Origin: Pegoplata infirma
Taxonomy: Eukaryota > Arthropoda > Insecta > Diptera > Anthomyiidae
Length of the DNA: 64,000 nt
Reading direction: 5' to 3'
Assembly: GCA_963921195.1 (NCBI GenBank)
Contig: CAWUER010000512.1
Span: 186,001 to 250,000, forward strand
A model generated the notes under the pieces. The model was not told the DNA's origin and ran no database searches. It saw only the letters and a program-made list of their open reading frames with translations. How positions within the stretch are numbered: position 1 is the first letter of the stretch; every line of letters begins with the position of its first letter. A program made the position numbers and the translations under genes. Below are positions 34,839 through 44,185 of the stretch, piece after piece.

Positions 34839-35235
34839 CACTAAGAAAATTATGTCATTAACTGTTTAAAGGTTATTTTAAAAAGTAATCAGTAAAGTTA
34901 TTTTAAAAGAAAAATCATTAATTTTAATAAGGACTTCTTATTTTCTACTGTTTCTGTAGTTAAAAAAAAATAATTTACTGTCTCAAAAACGAATTTTCTG
35001 TAACATTCAATTTCGGAAGTAAAAAATTTCTTCTATAGTTTTACTGTTTTTCAATACAAAATTAGTAAACATTCACTAGTTTTTTAATGTTTTGGTTAGT
35101 CATTAAAATAACATTTAAAATTGACTTTAATATGCTTTTATTTTAAATGAAAAAAAAGTGGAATGGTTTTTAAATAAAATTTCATTTGTTTTAAGTGAAT
35201 ATTCACTGGAATTTACCTACATAATTTTTTGAGTG
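34839..35235. mobile_element. TA-flanked MITE, CACT...GAGTG family, short copy
   Basis: Ends CACTAAGAAAATTATGTC and CATAATTTTTTGAGTG lie between TA (34837-34838, 35236-35237). Interior words (cattaactgttt, aaaagaaaaatc) echo the 3125/4206 family but are shorter and diverged. Confidence 0.6.
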
Positions 35236-35379
35236 TATACACTTTGATTGATTTTTTTTTTAAATAACTGTTATAACAGTTATTTACTCAAATAAATATA
35301 AAATAAGTTATTTTAAATTTTTTGAACAAAAAGTTTTTAATAACTGTTATTTTATACTTTTATGATAAATATCAAAAAC

Positions 35380-36030
35380 GGCGTACGGACATAGCGCCCA
35401 AGTGCATATCGCCCAATTTGAAAAAGTCATTCCACCCAAAAAAAATGTGTGTTAGTTGTTGTTGCAAAATTTTTCGGACGATATGGTCATTATTTTTGGG
35501 TATTTTAACAATTTTCTTTAAATTAATATAAATTGTCAAAAATGTCATATTACCCAAATATCAAAATTTTGAATTTATAAAATGTCATAGCACCCAAAAA
35601 AATAATCATAAAACTCACCAATATTTTAAAGTTTTTTTGGCTAGCTTAGGGATTACAAAATCCATGCATTAAACCCACCCTTTCCGCAAAGTAAAGTTTT
35701 CTAGGGTAGCAGGCCTTCACGCTATCAAATTTGTTATGCCTCAAAAAGGCCTGATAACCAAAATAGCTTTGGTTTGCAGAGAGGGTGGGTTTAATGCATG
35801 GAGTATGTAATCCCTAAGCCCGGCCGGATGCCGGCTTCGCAGAAATCCTTTAGTACAAAAAAACAAATCATAGAAGTCATAATTTCGACATTTCGCCCAA
35901 AAAAAAAATATTGGATTTTTTGACAGTTTTGTTTTGGGAGAAATAACATTTTTAGACCTATCATTTTGGTCTATATGTCGCAGCTTGGGCGATATGACAT
36001 TTACGGCTTTGGGCGCTATGTCCGTACGCC
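35380..36030. mobile_element. MULE-like element with 9-bp TSD
   Basis: Identical ATCAAAAAC flanks lie at 35371-35379 and 36031-36039. Ends GGCGTACGGACATAGCGCCC are perfectly inverted for 22 bp, with further inverted similarity (atatcgcccaa) inside. A 9-bp duplication is the Mutator signature. No transposase. A second palindrome is nested at 35648-35818. Confidence 0.75.
35648..35818. repeat. Nested palindrome
   Basis: AGGGATTACAAAATCCATGC, then attaaacccaccct, is inverted at the right (agggtgggtttaatgcatgg). Arms are about 34 bp around a 100-bp centre. Possibly a separate small MITE inside the MULE-like element. Confidence 0.6.
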
Positions 36031-36315
36031 ATCAAAAACTAAAAGTTATTGCAAATTTTTAAACGGGACATCTATAGAAGTCCATTCATATATAAAATAC
36101 TTAAATTGGACAACATTCGTTTAATGACTTTTTTAAAACAAAAAGATGCAAATAACTGTTATATTTGGTCTCTGACCAAAAATCTTTTTTACTCGGGTAT
36201 TATTTATGAATAGTATATATTTTATATAAAAAATATAATTATATGTCATTCTTTTTACTCGGGCTCGTTTATTTATGAAAGTTCTTATTTGTGAATATAT
36301 AGGGACTAATTCATA

Positions 36316-36562
36316 CACACAGAAAACAAATTTGCTATTTTCCAACTGAAATTCAGTTTTTGCAACAAAAAATTGGTGAATGCATTTGAATTAATGTTGA
36401 AACTACTAAATAACGGTAGTTACAACTAAATTTTGTTATTACAACTGTTTTAAAATTGAAACAACTACAAAATTCGTTAGCCATATCAAAATGTCGTAGC
36501 AGCAACCGAATTTTGAGTTGATACAACTGAAAAATTCAGTTGGAAATTTATTTTTCTCTGTG
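36316..36562. mobile_element. TA-flanked small MITE
   Basis: Ends CACACAGAAAACAAATTTG and (complement) CACAGAGAAAAATAAATTTC lie between TA dinucleotides. Aactgaaattcagtt words are inverted inside. Confidence 0.55.
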
Positions 36563-36951
36563 TAATAATTATATTACACTTAATGTAGGTTTATTTAACT
36601 AATATTCATTAAAAATCTGTAAAACCTACCCAGGCAGAAAAATACATACGGGCCAGGTCTGGCAAAGTACCTAATAAGGTAGTATTAATACTGGCAAAGT
36701 AAAATTTTTTTGGGTTTTTAGTACTTGCTAAGATGCTAAATGATAACACCATTAAGTAGTGGCAAAGTACTTTTAAAAGCGCTTTCCCTGTACTTTAAAA
36801 AGTACTATCCGAGAATTTTTAAAATAGCTTTTTAACTAAAACAATCCATTACAAAATTAAAAATGTATTTAAAAAAATATTTTTTTTATTTAAAAATTTG
36901 TACATTAGAAATCTTTTTTTTTTAATTTTTCTATTTTAAATAAATTACACA
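36563..36951. other. Unassigned DNA with repeated ctggcaaagtac words
   Basis: ggcaaagtac-type words recur at about 36666, 36691 and 36770. No gene seen. Confidence 0.4.
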
Positions 36952-38166
36952 GCGTGACAAAACTGACCACTATTTTAGATAACAAGAGGTGTGACCAACT
37001 TTTCTATATATTTGAGACATGCTGATTCGAATGGCGTACTCCGTTTTTCGATGTATGGTACAGTTTTCTTGCAAAATGTCGTTAAAGATTTGCTGATTTC
37101 GAGCCAGTTTTTCAACAAAAAAATTTGCAAAGTTAATGATATTTAAATTGTATGGCATGGAATACCAAGATATGACTTGTAGCAATATTTCTTATGCAAA
37201 TTTGGTTTAAAGTTTTTCATCTTAAGCCCTTAAATTCGCGAACTTCTTAATTTTTTGACGTCTTCGCGAAATTAACCGCCAAGTTGGTCTTTGATTAAAA
37301 ACTTGCTTTTAGTAAACCAAAAAGGTATCTCTAACAATACAAATAGTTGACAAAAAACAGCTATGTTATATGGACCATAATGATGAAAATCGCGAAAAAC
37401 CGTTTTTTGGAATATGGCATCATTATTTTACGAGATGATTTAAGGTTCCATTTTTTAGTATATAATGTGGGAACCTTAAACAATTAACTGACCAAAAATT
37501 TGGCCAAAAAAGTTTTCATTTGCAAAAGTTATCTTAACAAAAATTATAATTATTGTAGGGTTAACACTGAAATAATAGTTTTTGTTAAGATAACTTTTGC
37601 AAATGAAAACTTTTTTGGCCAAATTTTTGGTCAGTTAATTTTTTAAGGTTTCCACATTATATACTAAAAGATGGAGTCTTAAATCATCTCGTAAAGTGAT
37701 GCTGGCATATACAAAAAAACGGTTTTTCGCGATTTTCATCATGATGGTCCATATAACATAGCTGTTTTTTGTCTACTATTCGTCTTGTTAGGGATGCCTT
37801 TTTGATTCACTAAAAGCAAGTTTTTTATCAAAGACCAACTTGGCGGTTAATTTCGCGAAAACGTCAAAAAATTAAGAAATTCGCGAATTAAAGGGCTTAA
37901 GATGAAAAGCCTTTAACCAGATTTGTATAAGAAATATTGCTACAAGTCGTATCTTTGTTTTCCATTCCATACAATTAAAAAATCATTAACTTTGCAAATT
38001 TTTTTGTTGAAAAACTGGCTCGAAATCAGCAAATCTTTAACGACATTTTGCAAGAAAACTGTACCATACATCGAAAAACGGAGTACGCAATTCGAATCAG
38101 CATGTCCGAAATATATAGAAATGACGGTCGTAACTCTTGTTTATTTTTTTGTGTTCCGCAGTGTTA
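36952..38166. mobile_element. Fold-back element, arms of about 600 bp
   Basis: The two halves are inverted copies meeting near 37555-37580. Diagnostic words gaatggcgtactccgttttt (37031) and its complement (near 38078), and caaatgaaaacttttttggc at the centre. Ends read ACACAGCG and CGCAGTGT. No intact coding frame. Confidence 0.7.
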
Positions 38167-38177
38167 TATATTAATTA

Positions 38178-38860
38178 CACAGCATGACAAATGTGACCAC
38201 TATTATAGAAAATAAGAGGTATGACCAACATTTCCATCTATTTGAGACATGCTGAGTCGAATGGCGTACTCCGTTTTTCGATGCATGGTACAGTTTTCTT
38301 GACTTGTAGCAATGTTTCTTATGCAAATTTGGTTTTAAGCTTTTCATCTTAAGCCCTTGAATTCGCGAATTTCTTAATTTTTCGAGGTTCTCGCGGAATA
38401 AACCTCTAAATTGGTATTTGATAAAAAACTTGCTTTAAGTGGATCATAAAGGCATCCCCAACACTACGAATAGTGAACAAAAAAACATCTATGTGATATA
38501 GACCATCATGTTAAAAATCGCGAAAAACTTTTTTTTATGGCAGAATCATTTTACAAGATGACTTAAAGGTCAATCTTTAACTATATAATGTGGTAACCTT
38601 AAACAAATAACTGACGAAAAATTTGTCCAAAAAAATAATTTTTGGTCAGTTAATTATGTAAGGTTCCCACATTATTTACTTAAAGTTGAACCCTTTAATT
38701 ATTTGAAAAATGGTGCTGCCATATATAACATGATTATAAAATTCAACATGATTGTAAAAGCAAGTTTTTTATCAAAGGCCAATTTAGGGGCTAATTTCGA
38801 AAAAACGTCAAAAAATGAAGAAAATCGCGAATTTATTGCTACATCCTCTTAAAAGAAGTT
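38178..38860. mobile_element. Second fold-back copy, internally deleted
   Basis: Starts ACACAGCATGACAAATGTGA and follows the left arm of 36952-38166 with an internal deletion after tggtacagttttcttg (38300). It has its own shorter inverted centre around 38640. Adjacent to the first copy in the same orientation. Confidence 0.6.
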
Positions 38861-38993
38861 CCAAATAAAATGTTAAAATTTAATTAAATTATTAAAAAAA
38901 ATGTTTCAAATAAATAAACCGACTTTATTTTGGTATAAAAGTACTAGCAAAGTACTTAATTCGGTGAACTGCATAAACTTCGTTGCATTGCAG

Positions 38994-39116
38994 AATAAAA
39001 TTAAGAAAATGGAAGAAGACCACCAAAAATATAAAGAAATGTTGACTGGAGTAAATGAATTTTACCAAGAAACAGTTAGTACATTGAACGAAAAAAATCG
39101 TATTCTAGGGATCAAA
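38994..39116 (+). CDS. Candidate coiled-coil exon
   Basis: Acceptor gttgcattgcag precedes 38994 and donor ATCAAA|GTAAGA follows 39116. The 41-codon exon reads NKIKKMEEDHQKYKEMLTGV then NEFYQETVSTLNEKNRILGIK, charged and heptad-like, with phase 0 at both ends. The open frame extends upstream (from 38901), but the splice site decides the likely start. It could belong with the phase-0 exons at 18126 or 40904 or with the THAP exon; that is inference. Confidence 0.45.
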
Positions 39117-39193
39117 GTAAGAAACTCTGCCGAAGGAACCATACCTCTAAAACGAATTCTACTCCCCCCCAACTGTTGACTTTTGTCCCGTAG

Positions 39194-39232
39194 CACAGTG
39201 CCACATTTGGCCAATCTAGAACGACAAAAATC
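39194..39232 (+). other. RSS-like left end, 23-bp spacer
   Basis: Heptamer CACAGTG 39194-39200, spacer 39201-39223, nonamer ACAAAAATC 39224-39232. Confidence 0.75.
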
Positions 39233-39989
39233 CAATTTTTATTATATTGTCTTGAAATTCGGTATAAATGTTCGTTTTGACTTCGAAAATAACATTATGA
39301 AAAATGTGGGAGGCCGGTTAAGGGCCACGCCCACTTTTTTTAAAATTTGTAATTTTGGTTATAATTTCTTTAAATTTGGTATATATACTCTCAATGACTG
39401 TAGAAATAATATCACAAAAAAAGGGGGCGGTCAGACAACTGTCACGCCCACTTTTTTAAAATATGTTTAAAAAATATGTAAAAACAAGGTTTACATATCG
39501 CCCCACTGTAGTCGGCGTCGCAGACGGTCGCAAAAGTTAGCCGTTGAAATAAGTACTATGGATATTGGTCAATATATCTGAAAAAGTCCGGCGACCAATA
39601 CGGACCAAACACAAAAGTTCTATTCCATCAAAAAAAATAAATATATAATTTGCTTTTCAAAAATTTGTATTTTGTTAAAAATTTAATGAACAATAGAAAA
39701 ATTTGTTAAAAAAAAAAAAGAAAAGATATGACTTAAAACATTAAAATATCCTTTAAAATTACCAAAAAAGAGTGGATAAATATGTTCAAAAGTTACAACA
39801 GTTTAAACTCGACTTAATTTATGCGAAATAATGTGCACTAGTTACAGGATTTTACAAGATGCAAATTTATGCACCCACCTGTTAGTAACGAGCAGAATTA
39901 TCGATCTTATATGATTATTTCCGTGCTATTAGGAATGTTCTATAATACATACAAACATATCATGAAAATCGGGGAACTTTCTTTTTTTG

Positions 39990-40028
39990 ATTTTTGTCGT
40001 GCTAGATTGGCCAAATGTGGCACTGTGC
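39990..40028 (-). other. RSS-like right end, 23-bp spacer
   Basis: On the minus strand: heptamer CACAGTG 40028-40022, spacer 40021-39999, nonamer ACAAAAATC 39998-39990. Confidence 0.75.
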
Positions 40029-40033
40029 GTAGG

Positions 40034-40330
40034 GTCAAGTTTTGAAAAATCCTACTTTGACCCATTTAGAGTGCCCCAATCGAGTCCAAATGTATGACCG
40101 ACCCCCACTAACTTTGGAGGGCCGATCCACCCATGCCAGTGGCACACCCCCTGGAACTCCCCTGGGGGGTTCCTCATACAAACATTTCAAAAAATAACCA
40201 TTTTTGGAACTTTATTTTAATATTTTTTATTTATTTTATTTATTTTTTCTCCTTAGAAATTTATTTAGTCAGAACATATGTAAATGAAAAAATTAATTTA
40301 ACTTAGTAATAGAAAAGAAAATAAAAAAAA
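40034..40330. other. Unassigned DNA and probable 3' UTR of the minus-strand BTB gene
   Basis: 40080-40180 is unusually GC-rich (cactaactttggagggccga). The stretch 40230-40290 gives AATAAA-type signals on the minus strand downstream of the stop at 40331, fitting a 3' UTR. Confidence 0.4.
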
Positions 40331-40470
40331 TTACTGTTTGAAGTCTTTTTTGCTTTCAAGTCTGGGCAATTTCGCACGGCTCTCTAATGTCGTCGCCATA
40401 ACAGCCTCTACATTTTCCGGTATAACTCGTTTGGAAACGCTAGCTAGCAATTGAACGTGTCGTTCTGTTC
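40331..40470 (-). CDS. Candidate terminal exon of BTB-domain gene
   Basis: The minus frame reads TERHVQLLASVSKRVIPENV, then EAVMATTLESRAKLPRLESK and KDFKQ to TAA (40333-40331). It follows an acceptor-like aaaataag and begins in phase 1, which matches the one-base overhang left by the exon ending at 43765. Amino-acid use is clearly protein-like. I do not recognise the domain. AATAAA signals follow on the same strand. Confidence 0.5.
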
Positions 40471-40903
40471 CTTATTTTCTGTTAAATAACTTATAACTTT
40501 AAAAATTTTTAATAAGCATTCAATTTCCAAACAAATGGTATTTCAAATAAGTGGGCAACGCGCAGGGTGTAGTACCTCTTTAGGGGTTGCTGTGGAATTA
40601 GATTTGTAATTGTAAAAAAACTATTTTTTACTTACTTCTAACAATTTCATTCTCTTTTCAGAAATTCTTTTAAAACAGCGCTCTAAAACTAAAAATGGTA
40701 AGGCCTTAAAAAAAAAAAAAAAATTTACTAGCATGCAACTATTTGTATCGTTATTTAAGATCATTCAAAATATTCTAATAGGAATGCACTGTACTTTGAA
40801 AATAGTGCATTCTTAAACGGATGATTTGGTGTATGAAAAAAAACGAATACATTATCACTTAATGAATTATCACTTAACAAAAATCGTTTAACTATAGTTT
40901 TAG
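40471..40903. other. Intronic AT-rich DNA
   Basis: No feature beyond the acceptor at 40903. A poly-A run lies at about 40710. Confidence 0.4.
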
Positions 40904-40953
40904 AATAACAGCAACAAAAACAATAACACCAACAAAAACAACAACGACAACAA

Positions 40954-42717
40954 AAAGCTATCAAAGAAGCGAAAGCCTCCACGGCAATAGGTCCAGATGG
41001 TCTCGCTATGATCATGCTTAAACACGTGGGGGAGAAAGGGTTGACATACATGGCAGAAACGTTTAGCCTGTGTGTTAACTCCTTGGAGATTCCAGACATG
41101 TGGAAGCTCGGGAAGATTATTCCCCTTCTCAAACCTGGGAAGCCCAATAATTTGGGGAGCTCCTACAGACCGATAACACTACTGTCACCAGTGGTTAAGG
41201 TCCTGGAATCTGTCCTTCTCCCTACTCTTAGGGAGAATCTCCCCATGGCGGACCACCAACATGGCTTTCGTTCTGGTCACAGTACAACAACTGCGTTGTG
41301 CGAAATCACGACAGCCATAGCCGGAGGCCTTAACAGCAGACGCCCACACGAGAGGACCATTGTGGTCGCTCTCGATCTGTCTAAGGCCTTCGACACGGTC
41401 TGCCACACGCAGCTTCTGCAAGACCTGTATGACTCTACGCTCCCTAATGTCCACAAACGATGGTTGGCGAATTACATGGCTGGGAGGCAGTCATATGTAG
41501 AGTTTAGAGGTTCCAGGTCGGGACTGCGGAGAAATAAGCAGGGTGTTCCACAAGGGGGTGTCCTCTCACCCATCTTGTTCAACACATATATCTCCAAAAT
41601 CCCGACCCCACCTCCAGGACTGAAATTGATATCCTACGCCGATGACTGCACAATTTTGTGCACAGGCAGGGATATCGAAGCCCTGGAGGAACAGCTTAAC
41701 AGCTATCTGCCAACCCTGACGAAATTTTTGGCAGATAGGAACCTCCAGCTCTCGACACCCAAGTCGACGGCCACGCTCTTCACCACGTGGACTAAAGAGG
41801 TTAACAGGGAACTCAATGTCCACATTAGTGGGCAGAGAGTTCCCACGGTGAAAAACCCCAAAATTCTTGGGGTTCACTTCGATAGCCTCTTTATGTTCGC
41901 GAGGCATTCTGAAGAGGTGACCAGGCGAGTGAAAGGGAGGAACTCCATTTTGAAAGCGCTGACTGGCAGCACCTGGGGTAAAGATAAGGAGACGATCTTG
42001 ACTACGTATAAAGCCATAGGTCGTCCCCTTATCGACTATGCCTCCCCGGTATGGTCGCCGTCCGTTAGCGACACACAATGGAGAAAGCTCCAAACGGTGC
42101 AGAACACGGCCCTCAGGGTGGTAACAGGATGTCATTCCATGGCATCTGAAGACCACCTACATGAGGAGACCAAAATTCTGCCCGTTCGGAGCCATTGCTC
42201 CCTTCTCACTCGTCAATTCGTACTTGGATGTCATATGACCGAGCACCCCAACCATGCAAGCGTCGTTGGTACGTCGGCACCGGAGGTGAGACAGGTGAGG
42301 TCTGACCTACGGTCCGAGAAATCGGCCGTGAGTCACCTCATCGGTCTTGTGCAGTGTGGCGACTTAAAAGAGGCGCAGGCTCGCCTACACACGGAGATCG
42401 TCTCGGAATCCATTGGGAGGATGCGAGACAATGTTGTGTTAGGTGGCAGGCCCCCTCCCCTTTCCGAATCCGAAAAGAGCCTGCCACGTAAGGTCCGCAC
42501 GACATTGTCCCAACTCAGGTCAGGTTACTCTAGGGGGTTAAATAGTTACCTGGCCAGAGTTAACCCTGACATCTCTGATGCCTGCCCTCTTTGCAGCGCT
42601 ACACCTCACAACACCATACACCTCTTCGAGTGCCCGGTTCGGCCCACGACACTCACACCTAGGTCATTATGGACCAATCCAGTCGAGGCAGCTCGCTTCC
42701 TCGAACTGGAAGGGTAA
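40954..42717 (+). CDS. LINE ORF2 fragment: reverse transcriptase
   Basis: The frame is open from 40954 (AIKEAKASTAIGPDG, the entry to the reverse transcriptase domain; the Met at 41008 is internal) to the stop at 42717, 587 residues. Reverse transcriptase motifs in order: YRPITLLSPVVKVLE, HGFRSGHSTTTAL, LDLSKAFDTV with the first catalytic Asp, QGGVLSPILFNTYIS, and YADD with the two catalytic Asp (41635-41646). After the thumb comes a C-terminal CPLC...H...C zinc-knuckle-like motif (CPLCSATPHNTIHLFECPV) and the ending LWTNPVEAARFLELEG. Endonuclease and ORF1 are absent through 5' truncation; no RNase H is seen. The family is of the Jockey/CR1/LOA/R1 type; the clade is not certain. GC-rich and without stops, so a recent arrival. 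Confidence 0.9.
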   Translation, partial: KAIKEAKASTAIGPDGLAMIMLKHVGEKGLTYMAETFSLCVNSLEIPDMWKLGKIIPLLKPGKPNNLGSSYRPITLLSPVVKVLESVLLPTLRENLPMADHQHGFRSGHSTTTALCEITTAIAGGLNSRRPHERTIVVALDLSKAFDTVCHTQLLQDLYDSTLPNVHKRWLANYMAGRQSYVEFRGSRSGLRRNKQGVPQGGVLSPILFNTYISKIPTPPPGLKLISYADDCTILCTGRDIEALEEQLNSYLPTLTKFLADRNLQLSTPKSTATLFTTWTKEVNRELNVHISGQRVPTVKNPKILGVHFDSLFMFARHSEEVTRRVKGRNSILKALTGSTWGKDKETILTTYKAIGRPLIDYASPVWSPSVSDTQWRKLQTVQNTALRVVTGCHSMASEDHLHEETKILPVRSHCSLLTRQFVLGCHMTEHPNHASVVGTSAPEVRQVRSDLRSEKSAVSHLIGLVQCGDLKEAQARLHTEIVSESIGRMRDNVVLGGRPPPLSESEKSLPRKVRTTLSQLRSGYSRGLNSYLARVNPDISDACPLCSATPHNTIHLFECPVRPTTLTPRSLWTNPVEAARFLELEG

Positions 42718-42855
42718 CCTGCTTTATGTCTCCTATCCCAATCCCCTTCCCATCCCCATCCCAAAATATAAATATATTTTTTAATAATAATATAATAATA
42801 ATTACTACTAACATTTCTTGTATCTGCATGTGAACCTCCAGTGGACGCTACAACA
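40954..42855 (+). mobile_element. 5'-truncated non-LTR retrotransposon with (caa)n-type end
   Basis: Starts abruptly within ORF2 at 40954 and ends at gtggacgctacaac. The 16-bp acaacaacgacaacaa is present at 40938-40953 and 42856-42871 as probable target duplication; simple sequence leaves its exact length open. A 140-bp 3' UTR follows the stop. Confidence 0.8.
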
Positions 42856-43074
42856 ACAACAACGACAACAACAACAATAAGAATAACAACAACAACATAA
42901 TGTCGGCAATTCCCCAAATGCCCTGCCCCCTGGAAATACCGCTATCATTCGTAATAAGAATGGTATTGGACGCTCTCCAGCAGCAGCTCATAATCCAGCA
43001 ACGGGACATGCAGCAGTTGAAAATGGACCTGCAGCACGAGCGGAGCCAACAACAGCTCCAGAGAGCAAGGGGAG

Positions 43075-43764
43075 GTAAATTTTGTTTTAAAAAAAATTAA
43101 CCTTTTTTAATTACTTTACTTACAGTAATTTTAATTTTTTATAAATTTTTATAAATTTGTTCATAAAAACTATAAAATTAATTCATTAGAAAATTGTTCA
43201 TAAATACTATAAAATTTATTTTTAAAATGAGATTTGAAATGTCATTTTCCGTACAAAACGAAACTTGAAGTCACATTTTAATTAATTTCCATTGCAAAAG
43301 TAAATTTGAATAGACAAAAATTATTTTACATTTAGGCTCTGTTCTGTCTTTCACAACTTTTCAATTCACATGAAAATTTCCGAATCACATGAAATCAAGT
43401 TTAGTATTTTTTTGATCACGTTTTCATTCGAAGTTGAAATCAAATAATTAAAATTTAAAAAACTATAAAGGAAAAACTGCATTACTGCGTTTTACTTTCA
43501 CCAAATTTCCTTTATGTGAAACAAAACGAAAAAAAAATTAGGATGTATAATCTAGAACACCAAAAAAATTCGGAAATTTTAATTTTCACATTTTTTATAT
43601 GAATTACTTTTAACATAATATACGAAAAATCATACATCAGTTTTGATTTTTTTTATACACATCATATATCGAAGGCTTATACTTAAAACTTGCTTATACT
43701 TAAAAATTGCTTTAGAAACGCTAATCATATGCTAATAAATATTAATATTTATTTTTTTTCTTAC
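43075..43764. other. Intronic AT-rich DNA
   Basis: No recognised feature. Poor in long frames. Confidence 0.4.
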
Positions 43765-43893
43765 TCATTGGTTCCATGCTGGTTTTACACTGAATTTTTA
43801 ACGCGCTGGGCACAGTGACAAACCGGGACAAATTATTTCCCGATATACAGCACTCACCCGTGCATATAAATTTCACCAATTCATCAATGTCAT
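43765..43893 (-). CDS. Candidate BTB gene exon, second half of the BTB fold
   Basis: Minus-strand acceptor tatattttaag opens the exon at 43893; donor ATGA|GTAAGA closes it at 43765. It reads DDIDELVKFICTGECCISGN then LSRFVTVPSALKIQCKTSME. The core resembles the BTB stretch 'L..F.YTGE..V......F...A..LKI'. Phase joins both the exon at 43958 and the exon at 40470. The usual YxGE is here CTGE, and some helix residues are unusual, so it may be a diverged or decaying copy. Confidence 0.55.
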
Positions 43894-43957
43894 CTTAAAA
43901 TATAAATATATGTAACAAAACGTCAATAAAATATATATAAAATTAAAAAAAGATTAC

Positions 43958-44105
43958 CTTCAATATCTGGAATGATTAGAGTATCATTCTCAGATGGCGA
44001 ACTAGACAGAAGATCCCGTAAAAACGGGCTGGCTGTACAAAGCATAATCTTGTGAGCCTTGACAGTTCGACTATTTGTCACAATTGGCGATGCGTCGCCT
44101 CGAAT
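43958..44105 (-). CDS. Candidate BTB gene exon, first half of the BTB fold
   Basis: Minus frame GDASPIVTNSRTVKAHKIML, then CTASPFLRDLLSSSPSENDT and LIIPDIE, ends at donor GAAG|GTAATC (43958). The KAHKIMLCTASPFLRDLL stretch matches the BTB signature 'KAHK.VLsa.SpfFrdlL', followed by the 'iilPD' strand. The N-terminal part of the fold is not visible upstream, where LINE sequence begins near 44110. BTB domains dimerise and often serve as transcription or ubiquitin-ligase adaptors; no second domain is seen. Confidence 0.6.
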
Positions 44106-44185
44106 TAGAATTATTTTAATTTCTTAATTTTTATTACAATCTTTCAATAAAACAGTGCTACAAAAGTAAACAGAAAAATATGCAG

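Larger units (their letters stand above)
39194..40028. mobile_element. Transib-like non-autonomous element with 23/23 RSS-like ends
   Basis: Flanked by identical CGTAG at 39189-39193 and 40029-40033. Ends are 39-bp inverted repeats with one mismatch. Each has exact RAG heptamer CACAGTG, a 23-bp spacer and nonamer ACAAAAATC (8 of 9 to ACAAAAACC). The interior (835 bp in all) has two diverged direct copies of an aattttggtataaat...acgcccacttttttt block and no transposase. Confidence 0.8.
40904..43074 (+). pseudogene. Asn/Gln-rich exon interrupted by a LINE
   Basis: Acceptor ctatagttttag opens the exon at 40904 with an Asn-rich frame encoded by (aac)n. At 40953 a LINE interrupts. The frame resumes after 42871 as Asn-rich, then IMSAIPQMPCPLEIPLSF, VIRMVLDALQQQLIIQQRDM and QQLKMDLQHERSQQQLQRAR, and reaches donor GGAG|GTAAAT at 43074. 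Without LINE and one duplicate the frame is continuous, and GC content is higher than in the flanks. The C-terminal part has Gln-rich coiled-coil spacing. Whether the LINE abolishes the gene or is a polymorphic insertion cannot be told. Protein not recognised. Confidence 0.55.

Noticed and set aside
42606..42917. Minus frame with a valine run
   Set aside because: Complement of (caa)n next to the LINE end.
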